This document shows positions 47,356-55,310 of a stretch of DNA of 64,000 bases, one piece after another. Where the stretch lies: positions 42,023-106,022 of the forward strand of contig NZ_JABKKJ010000007.1 of NCBI RefSeq assembly GCF_013166515.1. Reading direction: 5' to 3'. The stretch comes from Xylanibacter caecicola (GTDB lineage Bacteria > Bacteroidota > Bacteroidia > Bacteroidales > Bacteroidaceae). Both the position numbers and the translations under genes were made by a program. The notes beneath the pieces were generated by a model. That model worked only from the letters and a program-made list of their open reading frames with translations, was not told where the DNA came from and searched no databases. Each line of letters starts with the position of its first letter. The first letter of the stretch is position 1.

Positions 47356-48611
47356 TAGCCAAGGCAAAATCCATCAGTCACGGCATCAGGGCAGCACTGT
47401 ACGTGTCGGGTGAATCGAGGAACAAGAAACACCCCGAAAAGATAACGCGCATCTGCGACAACTTCATGCCGCAGGGCATGGACGCTTCGGGCATCTGGAC
47501 GGAAATGAAGTTCGTCACCATGAACCGCCCGGACATCAAGAACAACGTCATACGCTTGGAGATAAGCCCGGCGATGGAGCATACCGAAGATTTCACGGTC
47601 GAGGACTGGCAGCAACTGTGGAACGACTTCGCGGCGGCTTTCGACAAGCAGGAAATCCTAAATAATGACGGCGAGGTCATTTCCGTGCCAACCAACATAT
47701 CGGGCAGCAAGTCCAGCGTGTGGCTGCACAGGGAATCCGACAGCGGCATACCTCACCTCCATGCCGTCGTTTGCCGGATAGACGAGAACGGGAACATCAA
47801 CAACGACCACGCCATCCATATCCGCGCACATCGGGCGGCGGAGAAAATTGCCCTGCAAAGGGGATGGGTAACACCCCGGCACATACATGAAAGCCGTATT
47901 CCGCAAGTCAGCAAGGACTGCATGGAGGCTTTGCGTGAACTGGATGAATGGTCTTGGGAGGGCTATGCGGAGAAACTTGCCGCCAAAGGCTACGAGCTGT
48001 ATCTGCGCAAGGATGAAGAGAAGGTGGTACGCGGCTATGTGCTTCACAAGGGCAGTTCAAGGTTCAAGGGGTCGGAACTTGGAAGGGGGCGCAACCTGAC
48101 CGCATCCCGTATCGAGCGGACTTGGGAGAAACTGCATCCCGAACAGACCAAACAGGAAAGCCCGGCACCGAAGCGACCTGTTGTAACGACACCGAAGCCG
48201 TCTGTTCACAATAAAGCCGGACAAAAGACACAGACCAATGTCGGACGGAATAATCCGGTTTATGAGTATTACACGGAGTGGAACCCCGACCGCCTGCGCT
48301 TTGAGTTTGAGCATGACGGAAAGAACTACGACCGCTATATCCCTGAAAAGGTGCTTGACTGTCTGAATGACGAGTTCGACCACCGGGAACTGGCCAACTG
48401 GCAGCCCTTGCAGAATCTGGCTATTGCCTTTTTTACGCTTATCGCTTCTCCTTACGGGGAGGTCACCGGCGGTGGCGGAGGCGGCTCGCAGTCCGACCTC
48501 AAATGGGGGCGTGACCCGGAAGAGGACGAGATAGAGTTCATGCGCCGTTGTGCGCGGGAGGCTTCGCACAGGCTCGGCCTGCAAAAGAAATCAGGAATGA
48601 GACGTAAATGA
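47352..48611 (+). CDS. Relaxase (MobA/VirD2-like, Relaxase PF03432 type)
   Basis: A 419-residue relaxase. It begins MIAKAKSISHGIRAALYVSG with a candidate nicking tyrosine at residue 17 or close by. The metal-binding HxH motif is in SGIPHLHAVVCRIDENGN near residue 130. Central and C-terminal parts include RHIHESRIPQVSKDCMEALR and a low-complexity proline-lysine linker (about 265-295). The enzyme nicks at oriT and carries the strand to a helper conjugation system. Homologues are MobB-type relaxases of Bacteroides. Confidence 0.86.
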   Translation: MIAKAKSISHGIRAALYVSGESRNKKHPEKITRICDNFMPQGMDASGIWTEMKFVTMNRPDIKNNVIRLEISPAMEHTEDFTVEDWQQLWNDFAAAFDKQEILNNDGEVISVPTNISGSKSSVWLHRESDSGIPHLHAVVCRIDENGNINNDHAIHIRAHRAAEKIALQRGWVTPRHIHESRIPQVSKDCMEALRELDEWSWEGYAEKLAAKGYELYLRKDEEKVVRGYVLHKGSSRFKGSELGRGRNLTASRIERTWEKLHPEQTKQESPAPKRPVVTTPKPSVHNKAGQKTQTNVGRNNPVYEYYTEWNPDRLRFEFEHDGKNYDRYIPEKVLDCLNDEFDHRELANWQPLQNLAIAFFTLIASPYGEVTGGGGGGSQSDLKWGRDPEEDEIEFMRRCAREASHRLGLQKKSGMRRK

Positions 48612-48635
48612 CAAACCTAAAAAACATCAGTGACA

Positions 48636-49172
48636 ATGAGACAACCCGATACGTCCGCCCTACGTGAGCGGCTTAACAATTATACACCCGGACAGGAACT
48701 GGAACAGGACAAGCAGGAGCTTGAAGGACTGCTTCAAGAAGTGAGTGACCAAATTTTTGCCATGCGCAATTTGCTCAAGGAAATCAATAAACTCAAGGAA
48801 GAGCTGCACGGCATACACGGAAGCCTGATGCACACGGTCAAACGGGAACGGGCGGCTTTCAATGCTTTAGACGCGGCCAAGGACAGTGCGGACAACATTG
48901 TGAATGGTATCTGCAACGCCATTGTAAAAGCGGAACGGCATACCATCATCCAAGCCACAGTCGGCACGGACGAACTGGAAAAGGTAAACCAATGTTCCGC
49001 AGCTCACATCAAGGCGGAGGAAGAACTTTTGGAGAGGCATAGAAATAAATTGGCCAAATACCTCCATAGTGGTGAAGGCATTTGGCTCTCTGACCGCTGG
49101 CTCAAAATTCTGTTCGCCGTGCAGTTCCTATGTTATCTTGCGGTGGCATTATGGGTATTGTGTAAAAGGTAA
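48636..49172 (+). CDS. Coiled-coil protein with C-terminal membrane helix
   Basis: A 178-residue protein from ATG 48636 (MRQPDTSALRERLNNYTPGQ); an alternative GTG start is 6 nt upstream. Residues 20-90 form a likely coiled coil (LEGLLQEVSDQIFAMRNLLK), and a single C-terminal helix is near 157-175 (LFAVQFLCYLAVALWVLC). It follows the relaxase after 24 nt. I do not recognise its role; it resembles small accessory genes after mob genes of Bacteroides. Confidence 0.65.
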   Translation: MRQPDTSALRERLNNYTPGQELEQDKQELEGLLQEVSDQIFAMRNLLKEINKLKEELHGIHGSLMHTVKRERAAFNALDAAKDSADNIVNGICNAIVKAERHTIIQATVGTDELEKVNQCSAAHIKAEEELLERHRNKLAKYLHSGEGIWLSDRWLKILFAVQFLCYLAVALWVLCKR

Positions 49173-49181
49173 GATGTACTC

Positions 49182-50117
49182 CTATTTTCCCAATGATTTG
49201 AACATTTTACTAATGCAACGCTTCTTTTGTTCCATATTGGGATGGACATAGAGGTTGAGCGTGGTTGAAATGTCGGAGTGTCCTAACAGAACACTCACTG
49301 TTTTATAGTCACACCCGGCTTCAATGCAGCGTGTGGCAAAACTGTGGCGCAGCCCATGGTACTTCAATTTGGGAATGCCGAGTTTGGCCATCAATTTGTT
49401 GTAGTAGTTGCGGTATGTGCGTGGTTCTGTAGGGTGCTCGTCATTGGTAAGCACATAGAAATCATCTTTGACAACCTTTTTTAACGGTTTAATCATTGTG
49501 AGTAATTCTTTGCTCATAGGTATTGCACGGCAAGAGTTTTGGGTCTTGGGTGTGTTGATGACAAGTTCTGTGTGCTTCTTCTCTCCATCAATGATATAGA
49601 TGCGTTCAATGGTACGACTGACGGTTATAGTGCCGTCAGCCACATTGACATCACTCCATTTCAAAGCACATATTTCCCCGATGCGTAGCCCTGTGCTAAG
49701 GCTGATATAAATGCCAAGCCCTGTAAAGGTGAAATGACTCTGGATATAGTTCAGAATTGCCCTATGATGGGCTACAGACAGCACTTCCAGTTCCTTATTT
49801 GCAGAGGCCGTTGGGTACTTTATATCCCATTCGTAATAATTCATCCATTCATTTTTGACCCCGTACTTCATCACCATTTTTAGGACTATCAGAATGTCCT
49901 TGACGGATTTGATGCTCAATCCTTTTTCTAACTTTTGCAGGACGAAAGCCTGCACTTCCTTTTCATGGAGCGAATCACTATCCCCGAAACAAGGAATAAT
50001 GTGGTTCTCCAAGATTAACACATAAGCCGCCATTGTGGACTGCTTCACATAGGGGCGCTTGTACTCTTTCCAAGCTACCGAAATTTCTCTAATTGTCTTG
50101 TTACTCATGTTGTTCAT
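49182..50117 (-). CDS. Tyrosine recombinase next to hsdS genes (hsdS inversion recombinase)
   Basis: A 311-residue recombinase with catalytic motifs STGLRIGEICALKW, YHGLRHSFATRC and LLGHSDISTTLNLYVHP. It is unlike integrases 1 and 2 in sequence and is divergent from a second hsdS gene only 33 nt away. Recombinases in this position invert hsdS cassettes in Bacteroides and other genera. The inverted repeats at 50158 and 53514 and the two internal pairs are its likely substrates. It ends 9 nt from the stop of the coiled-coil gene. Confidence 0.88.
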   Translation of the reverse strand: MNNMSNKTIREISVAWKEYKRPYVKQSTMAAYVLILENHIIPCFGDSDSLHEKEVQAFVLQKLEKGLSIKSVKDILIVLKMVMKYGVKNEWMNYYEWDIKYPTASANKELEVLSVAHHRAILNYIQSHFTFTGLGIYISLSTGLRIGEICALKWSDVNVADGTITVSRTIERIYIIDGEKKHTELVINTPKTQNSCRAIPMSKELLTMIKPLKKVVKDDFYVLTNDEHPTEPRTYRNYYNKLMAKLGIPKLKYHGLRHSFATRCIEAGCDYKTVSVLLGHSDISTTLNLYVHPNMEQKKRCISKMFKSLGK

Positions 50118-50128
50118 TTAATGATAAG

Positions 50129-50144
50129 TCTCTATAATTAGAGA
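50129..50144. promoter_or_regulatory. Palindrome between recombinase and silent hsdS
   Basis: TCTCTATAATTAGAGA is an inverted repeat (6-bp arms, 4-nt centre) in the 33-nt divergent gap, 6 nt before the hsdS ATG at 50151. It could be an operator of the recombinase gene or a recombination core. No TAnnTTTG element faces hsdS here. Confidence 0.4.
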
Positions 50145-50150
50145 AATATA

Positions 50151-51323
50151 ATGAGCGATGTTCCCCATTTGAGATTTCCGGAGTTCAGTGGGGAGTGGGA
50201 AATATGTAAAGTGTCTGAGCTATTGGATTTCTATTCAACCAATTCTTTAAGCTGGGAGCAACTTGAATATGGAACGAAAGCCATGATGAACTTACATTAT
50301 GGACTAATTCATGTTGGGCTTCCTACTATGGTTGATTTGACAAGAGATAATTTACCCAATATCAAAGAGGACAATATGCCCAAGAACTTTGAATTGTGTA
50401 AAGAGGGTGATGTGGCTTTTGCAGATGCCTCGGAAGATACGAATGAAGTTGCCAAGCCTATTGAGTTCTTTGACCTTGCAGAAAAAAACATTGTATGTGG
50501 ATTGCATACAATTCATGGACGTGACAATAAAAATAAAACTGTTATCGGCTTCAAAGGATATGCTTTTTCGTCATATGCATTTCATAATCAGATTAGACGA
50601 ATAGCACAAGGAACAAAAATCTATTCCATCAGCACAAAGAATTTTTCCGAGTGCTTTATTGGCATTCCATCCAAAACAGAGCAGACGAAAATAGCCACGT
50701 TCTTGCGACTTATAGATGAGCGCATCTCTACCCAAAACAAAATCATTGAGGATTTGAAATTACTAAAGTCCGCAATTAGTTTGAATGTACTTCATTCCGA
50801 TACATGGGAACAATTCAAAGTCAAAGATATAGCCCAAATAGGGCGTGGTAGAGTTATTAGCTCCATAGAAATTAGCCAGCAAAAGAGCCCTACATATCCA
50901 GTATATTCCTCTCAAACATCAAATGATGGTATTATGGGCTACCTTGATGATTATATGTTTGAAGGTGAATATATCAGTTGGACCACTGACGGTGCAAATG
51001 CAGGAACTGTATTTTATCGTAATGGAAAATTTAATTGCACAAATGTTTGTGGTTTGTTAAAACTTATAAAAGGGTTTGATACTCATTTTGTTTCATTGGT
51101 TTTAGCGGAAGCGACAAAGAAATATGTCTCAATAAACTTAGCTAACCCAAAACTTATGAACAATACAATGGGTAACATTCAAATACGTTTGCCCAAATTA
51201 GAAGAGCAAAAAAGAATATCCATCGTTTTCAGAGTGTTACAAAGACTATGGACTATACATAATAGTTTGCTCACCGAGTATATAAAGCAGAAACAATATT
51301 TGCTCTCACAGATGTTCATATAA
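50151..51323 (+). CDS. hsdS: Type I restriction specificity subunit HsdS, probably silent copy
   Basis: A 390-residue HsdS with two target-recognition domains: TRD1 (residues about 10-190) ending in the conserved spacer LRLIDERISTQNKIIEDLKL, and TRD2 (about 215-370) ending IKQKQYLLSQMFI. It reads opposite to the R-M operon and no promoter is visible, so I take it as the storage copy. Its first 17 codons lie in a 44-bp repeat shared in inverted orientation with the expressed hsdS. Its middle has the site GTCCGCAATTAG shared with the half-gene at 51316-51870. Confidence 0.85.
   Translation: MSDVPHLRFPEFSGEWEICKVSELLDFYSTNSLSWEQLEYGTKAMMNLHYGLIHVGLPTMVDLTRDNLPNIKEDNMPKNFELCKEGDVAFADASEDTNEVAKPIEFFDLAEKNIVCGLHTIHGRDNKNKTVIGFKGYAFSSYAFHNQIRRIAQGTKIYSISTKNFSECFIGIPSKTEQTKIATFLRLIDERISTQNKIIEDLKLLKSAISLNVLHSDTWEQFKVKDIAQIGRGRVISSIEISQQKSPTYPVYSSQTSNDGIMGYLDDYMFEGEYISWTTDGANAGTVFYRNGKFNCTNVCGLLKLIKGFDTHFVSLVLAEATKKYVSINLANPKLMNNTMGNIQIRLPKLEEQKRISIVFRVLQRLWTIHNSLLTEYIKQKQYLLSQMFI
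50158..50201 (+). repeat. 44-bp inverted repeat, left copy (5' end of silent hsdS)
   Basis: Begins ATGTTCCCCATTTGAGATTT and ends GGGGAGTGGGAA. It is identical over 44 bp to the reverse complement of 53514-53557. It encodes VPHLRFPEFSGEWE of both hsdS genes. Recombination here would invert 50158-53557 and swap the silent and expressed genes. Confidence 0.9.
50768..50779 (+). repeat. hsdS mid-gene site 1, copy in the + hsdS
   Basis: GTCCGCAATTAG, preceded by ACTAAA. The inverted copy is at 51857-51868 with similar flanking bases (ACTAAAAT). It marks the boundary between the spacer helix and TRD2, so inversion between the copies replaces the 3' half. Confidence 0.7.
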
Positions 51324-51336
51324 ACATTTGTGAGAG
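51303..51336. repeat. Inverted repeat at convergent hsdS 3' ends (left pair)
   Basis: CTCTCACAGATGTT and AACATTTGTGAGAG pair with one mismatch. The two convergent hsdS reading frames overlap by 8 nt within it and both end SQMFI. It may act as terminator or as a crossover region. Confidence 0.65.
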
Positions 51337-51870
51337 CTGGTACTGCTTTTCATCCTCATATTTTACCTTTGTATTTTCTTCAAGAGCCAACTTGTTATCT
51401 AATGAAGCCATTAGAGAGGCTATTTTATTTTGCATTTCTTTTGAAGGTAATTCAACCACAAGTGACGCTATTTCTGAAATATAATGCCTTTTGTGTTCTT
51501 CGGATTTTAGCTCTAAATATGATAGATATTCAAACATAAACCGAAGATTTACATTAGGTTTTGCTGTAAGTATCTTTATTGCTGACGATTTTACTTTAAA
51601 AGGGAATGATACATATTTTGCATCCATTGTAAAATCATCAAAGATTATGCACTCACCCTTTTGATATATACTAAAATCCTCGTCTGTATAACCCAAAACG
51701 AAACCTTTATTCGCAGTTAAAACCGGAATTAAGGTCGTATCTGTGGAGTATTCATCATTGGTAACAATATATGCCGTAGGTTGTTCATAAGTAAGAAGTT
51801 GATTGATTTCCAAACTTTCTGTATGTTCTTCTTTTAATGATACAAACACCTTTTTTCTAATTGCGGACAT
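51316..51870 (-). pseudogene. HsdS half-gene cassette (TRD2 module)
   Basis: A 184-codon open frame, beginning MSAIRKKVFVSLKEEHTESL right at the mid-gene site and ending KVKYEDEKQYQLSQMFI. It has only the second recognition domain and the C-terminal helix, so it is a storage cassette rather than a working subunit. Inversion through GTCCGCAATTAG (with 50768) would fuse it to the front half of the + hsdS. Confidence 0.8.
51857..51868 (-). repeat. hsdS mid-gene site 1, inverted copy
   Basis: Reverse complement of GTCCGCAATTAG, at the start of the reverse-strand half-gene. Partner of 50768-50779. Confidence 0.7.
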
Positions 51871-51883
51871 TTTAGTTTCTCAA

Positions 51884-51898
51884 TCCTTAATCAAAGGA
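51884..51898 (+). repeat. hsdS mid-gene site 2, copy in the + half-gene
   Basis: TCCTTAATCAAAGGA, identical to the reverse complement of 52968-52982. It encodes SLIKG, the conserved end of the central spacer in the expressed HsdS. Inversion between the two copies replaces the TRD2 of the expressed gene. Confidence 0.75.
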
Positions 51899-51913
51899 CT
51901 AAGAGTTTGTTGT

Positions 51914-52435
51914 ATGCAAAGAGTTTATGGCAATAACGTGCATTTAAGCGAAATTGCACAAATATATCAGCCGCAAACAATATCTTCAACAGAATTAACA
52001 GAAGATGGTTTTCTTGTATATGGGGCAAATGGTATTATTGGTAAATATAAGGATTACAATCATGAAACGGAACAAATTTGTATAACTTGTCGAGGAAATA
52101 CTTGTGGCATAGTAAATTATACAAAACCAATGTCTTGGATAACTGGAAATGCAATGGTGATAAATACAGATAAGTATCAAGATAAGGTGTATAAGAGATA
52201 TTTATATCATTTTCTCTCTACGTATAACTTCAATAGTATAATTTCTGGCTCTGGACAGCCGCAAATAGTACGTACCCCATTGGAAAAGTTAAAAATAACA
52301 TTGCCCCCTATTTCTGAACAAAAACAGAAGGCAATGATTCTTGATAGAATTCAAGACAAGATAGATATTAATCATAAAGTATTAAATCTTTATATACGTC
52401 AAAAGCAGTATCTGCTTTGTCAAATGTTCATATAA
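51914..52435 (+). pseudogene. HsdS half-gene cassette (TRD2 module)
   Basis: The open frame runs from about 51872, enters through the mid-gene site 2 (SLIKG) and has a first ATG at 51914 (MQRVYGNNVHLSEIAQIYQP). It ends LYIRQKQYLLCQMFI. Only TRD2 and the C-terminal helix are present. It is a storage cassette for the expressed hsdS on the other strand, with which it shares the site at 51884-51898 and the convergent end at 52428-52435. Confidence 0.8.
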
Positions 52436-53594
52436 ACATTTGGCGGAGCAAGTATTGCTTCAAATAATTATAAGAATCATACTGTGCGATTTGAATTGAT
52501 AGTATTCTTTCCAAAGATTGCATTAGGTTTGCGATGAAACTCTGCTCACTTTTACAAGGTAAAGGCAGCCTTAAATCCGTTAGAGTTGATAGCACTATAT
52601 AAGGAGTGTTGCTTAAACTCTTTTCTATTGCAATTCTTTTGGGCAGCAGTACTTTCAAAGCCCATTTAATGTACTGGATATTTTCGGAGAACAAGTCTAA
52701 TACATAAGTCCTTTGGTAAGCATTAAATTTTCCCTTATAATAATTGATATATCCCAAATTAGCACCATTCCCAGAGATTAGTAAAGCTTCTGTATCAAAA
52801 GCAAAGTTATCAATTTTGAATGGTTTTTCTGCACAAGTGAAAAAAGGATAAATTCCATTATCTACCTGTGCATTTGCATCAAGTTTGCCTGTTGTAATTT
52901 GACAAATATCACCAAGTTTTACATATGTGATTCCACTTATTGATTCTTTAATGCAATGCTGTGCAATTCCTTTGATTAAGGACTCGTATTTCTCAATGAT
53001 TTTGTTTTGGGTAGCTATTCGTTCGTCAATGAGAGATAGAAATCCAGCTATTTTTCTCTGTTCTTCAATTGATGGAAAATATAATGATATTTTGGATAAT
53101 CCTTCCTGTCCAATATTGAAATGTTGTGCTCCTGCCCCCATCTTGCAAGTTCTTTTGCGCGCTAATGGCGTAGCAAGCAAATACTTAAAGAACAAAGGAG
53201 CATAATTGCCAATTTTACGACCACGAATAACAAAGCCTCCATAAATGGCGGTACGATTATCCATGTACACATTAGCTCGTCCTACATCCTCCAATGTTTC
53301 TGAGCTACGTTGGAATAGCACATCTCCGTCTTTCACTCCAAAACATTCTATTTCTTTTTCAGTAGCATTGACCTTGCCACGAATATTGTCATAATTGATA
53401 ACTCCTTCTGAAAGAATATCCATCACCGAAATGAATGGCAGTCCACTTCCAATACGTTTAGCGTCTGGATTAAGACCATTCTTAAACTCCAAATATTGAG
53501 AAAGCGTATGCTCTTCCCACTCCCCACTGAACTCCGGAAATCTCAAATGGGGAACATTAAGGACTTTTTTATCTTTATTTTCTGCCATAGTCAT
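52428..53594 (-). CDS. hsdS: Type I restriction specificity subunit HsdS, expressed copy
   Basis: A 388-residue HsdS. Its start MTMAENKDKKVLNVPHLRFP lies outside the 44-bp repeat, so the promoter-linked codons are fixed while the rest can change. TRD1 (about 20-190) ends in LSLIDERIATQNKIIEKYES, then TRD2 to the end YLKQYLLRQMFI. It is the last gene of the reverse-strand R-M operon. HsdS selects the two-part target for both methylation and cleavage. Compared with the + copy, the TRDs are unrelated while conserved spacer and ends match. Confidence 0.9.
   Translation of the reverse strand: MTMAENKDKKVLNVPHLRFPEFSGEWEEHTLSQYLEFKNGLNPDAKRIGSGLPFISVMDILSEGVINYDNIRGKVNATEKEIECFGVKDGDVLFQRSSETLEDVGRANVYMDNRTAIYGGFVIRGRKIGNYAPLFFKYLLATPLARKRTCKMGAGAQHFNIGQEGLSKISLYFPSIEEQRKIAGFLSLIDERIATQNKIIEKYESLIKGIAQHCIKESISGITYVKLGDICQITTGKLDANAQVDNGIYPFFTCAEKPFKIDNFAFDTEALLISGNGANLGYINYYKGKFNAYQRTYVLDLFSENIQYIKWALKVLLPKRIAIEKSLSNTPYIVLSTLTDLRLPLPCKSEQSFIANLMQSLERILSIQIAQYDSYNYLKQYLLRQMFI
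52968..52982 (-). repeat. hsdS mid-gene site 2, copy in the expressed hsdS
   Basis: Reverse complement of TCCTTAATCAAAGGA; partner of 51884-51898. Confidence 0.75.
53514..53557 (-). repeat. 44-bp inverted repeat, right copy (5' end of expressed hsdS)
   Basis: Exact reverse complement of 50158-50201. It lies 37 nt inside the reverse-strand hsdS start, so inversion keeps the first 12 codons and places a different body behind them. Confidence 0.9.
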
Positions 53595-53746
53595 TCTTTA
53601 TTTTTTATGAATCTGATTACGTAAACTGGTCGCTGCTTGCTACGGGTTATTTGTGTTCGTTCCAAAACTGCAACAGACTGTTGCAGAAATTACCGTATTC
53701 GACCAACTTAATATTCTCAGATTTATCATTGCTGTCTTTTATAAAT

Positions 53747-53845
53747 TCTCAGTTACATGCCGGTTACACAAAACATTCCTTGATATTCAGCGTTTTATAA
53801 TTGCTACCGCCAATCTTTACCCCTCTCAGTTACATGCCAGTTACA
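53747..53845. repeat. Direct repeat pair in the hsdS upstream gap
   Basis: TCTCAGTTACATGCC, followed by G or A and GTTACA, occurs at 53747-53768 and 53824-53845 (21 of 22 bases the same), 77 nt apart. It lies in the 255-nt gap between hsdS and the AlbA/ATPase gene. It might be a regulator-binding pair. No gene is seen in the gap. Confidence 0.45.
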
Positions 53846-53849
53846 TGAA

Positions 53850-55295
53850 TTATGCCCAATAAGGTATATAGTTATGCCTTGAGCCACCATCAGGATTTTC
53901 CTCTTTAATCACCCTCGCTTCCAGCGCATCTTTGATAATACGTGAGGCCATAGGATAGTTCTTGTCTTCGATTCCCAAACGGGCACGAAGCGACTGGTTA
54001 TTCATTTTGTCATTAGAGACATACCTCAAACAAGCGTGTTGATAACAAGCCCTAACCCTTTCGTTCTTATCTATGTCTGCAAACTTGCGGTATGAGAACA
54101 CCGTTGCTGTAGTTCTGCTTTCCTGCACTTGAAAACGAAGTGGCGGCAATTGAAATAGTTCGATGCTGAAAATCGTTTTATCCATACCGCTACCTTTTTC
54201 CTCACAGATACCCATTCTCCTCATGATGTCTGCAAGGGAATCGTTGCGTGACTGGTATTCGTCAATAAAACGCTCTACACTGATAAGAGGTTGTCCGGGA
54301 TTAGATATTTCTATGCGGTCGGAATAAATCTCTACCATCGGAAATCCCTGCTCTGCAAAATCTTGGTGGATAAGCATGTTGGCAACCAACTCTCTTATAG
54401 CTATTTCTGGGTACATTCTTGCATCTTTCCGAAGAGCCTGTCCGATTTCCTCATTTGCTGGAAGTTGGCTGTTTATCCATGAAACCATGCTCTCAAAGCC
54501 TATTGCATAACCTTTATCAAAGACTTGCTCACGTATCGTTTCCAATTTGCTCTTACCCTTATACACTATAACCCTGACAACCTTACGTTTCAGTCCATCA
54601 AAATCTCCAAGGGATTTTGCAAACAGCAACGCTCCGAGTTCTGTAATACTGTAGCCGACCTCGTCCTGTTGTATAAGGCTTTCTGAAACAAAACGTTCCA
54701 TAATGCCTTTGGTATCTTGTGGCAGAGGGATGTGCATCATATCAAAATAGGTCTCAGCACTCAAAAGAGTAAGGACTTCTTGGGAGGACAGTCCTTTTTT
54801 GAGTAAGATTTTCTCCAATGCTTTTTGTCCTCCCTTCCATATTTTGGCTTCTTTGGCAGGAAAATCCTTGAGCTTTCTGGTAATAGAACCAACTCTGACA
54901 TACGCTTCATGCAGGAAACTCACAGGTCGGTTTACTGTAGCCGGAATTTTGAAAATACAAACATGACCGCAGTCCTCGTAATCAAAATCGTCAATTACCT
55001 CAAAATCAATACGGGGATTAAGCCTTGTTGATAGCCAAGACTCCAGTTCTTCATTGCCTACCATCTTTTGCTTGCCGTATAGGTCTGTTCCAATTATATC
55101 ATGACTATTGTCATCTACCCCATATACGATATATCCGAAAGGCATATTGCATAAATAGGCACTATTAGCTAACGCAGAAATACGTTCACCTATTTCTTCT
55201 TTAGAATGGAAGTTGTGTTTAAACTCTATCCATTCTGTTTCTTTGGGACGAGCTACAAGTGCATCAATCAATTTTTTGAAGTCCAGATATTCCAT
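53850..55295 (-). CDS. AlbA_2 / ATP-binding domain protein in the R-M operon
   Basis: A 481-residue protein of the COG2865 type. The N-terminal AlbA_2 (Schlafen-like, DNA/RNA-binding) domain is recognisable from ETEWIEFKHNFHSKEEIGER and NMPFGYIVYGVDD. The central part ends with an ATPase-like GHKL segment AIRELVANMLIHQDFAEQG and ISNPGQPL. It is followed by a winged-helix region and sits between hsdM and hsdS, 15 nt after hsdM. Such genes are frequent in type I R-M operons; a role as regulator or added defence factor is suspected, not shown. Confidence 0.85.
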   Translation of the reverse strand: MEYLDFKKLIDALVARPKETEWIEFKHNFHSKEEIGERISALANSAYLCNMPFGYIVYGVDDNSHDIIGTDLYGKQKMVGNEELESWLSTRLNPRIDFEVIDDFDYEDCGHVCIFKIPATVNRPVSFLHEAYVRVGSITRKLKDFPAKEAKIWKGGQKALEKILLKKGLSSQEVLTLLSAETYFDMMHIPLPQDTKGIMERFVSESLIQQDEVGYSITELGALLFAKSLGDFDGLKRKVVRVIVYKGKSKLETIREQVFDKGYAIGFESMVSWINSQLPANEEIGQALRKDARMYPEIAIRELVANMLIHQDFAEQGFPMVEIYSDRIEISNPGQPLISVERFIDEYQSRNDSLADIMRRMGICEEKGSGMDKTIFSIELFQLPPLRFQVQESRTTATVFSYRKFADIDKNERVRACYQHACLRYVSNDKMNNQSLRARLGIEDKNYPMASRIIKDALEARVIKEENPDGGSRHNYIPYWA

Positions 55296-55310
55296 GAGCC
55301 AATTATAATT

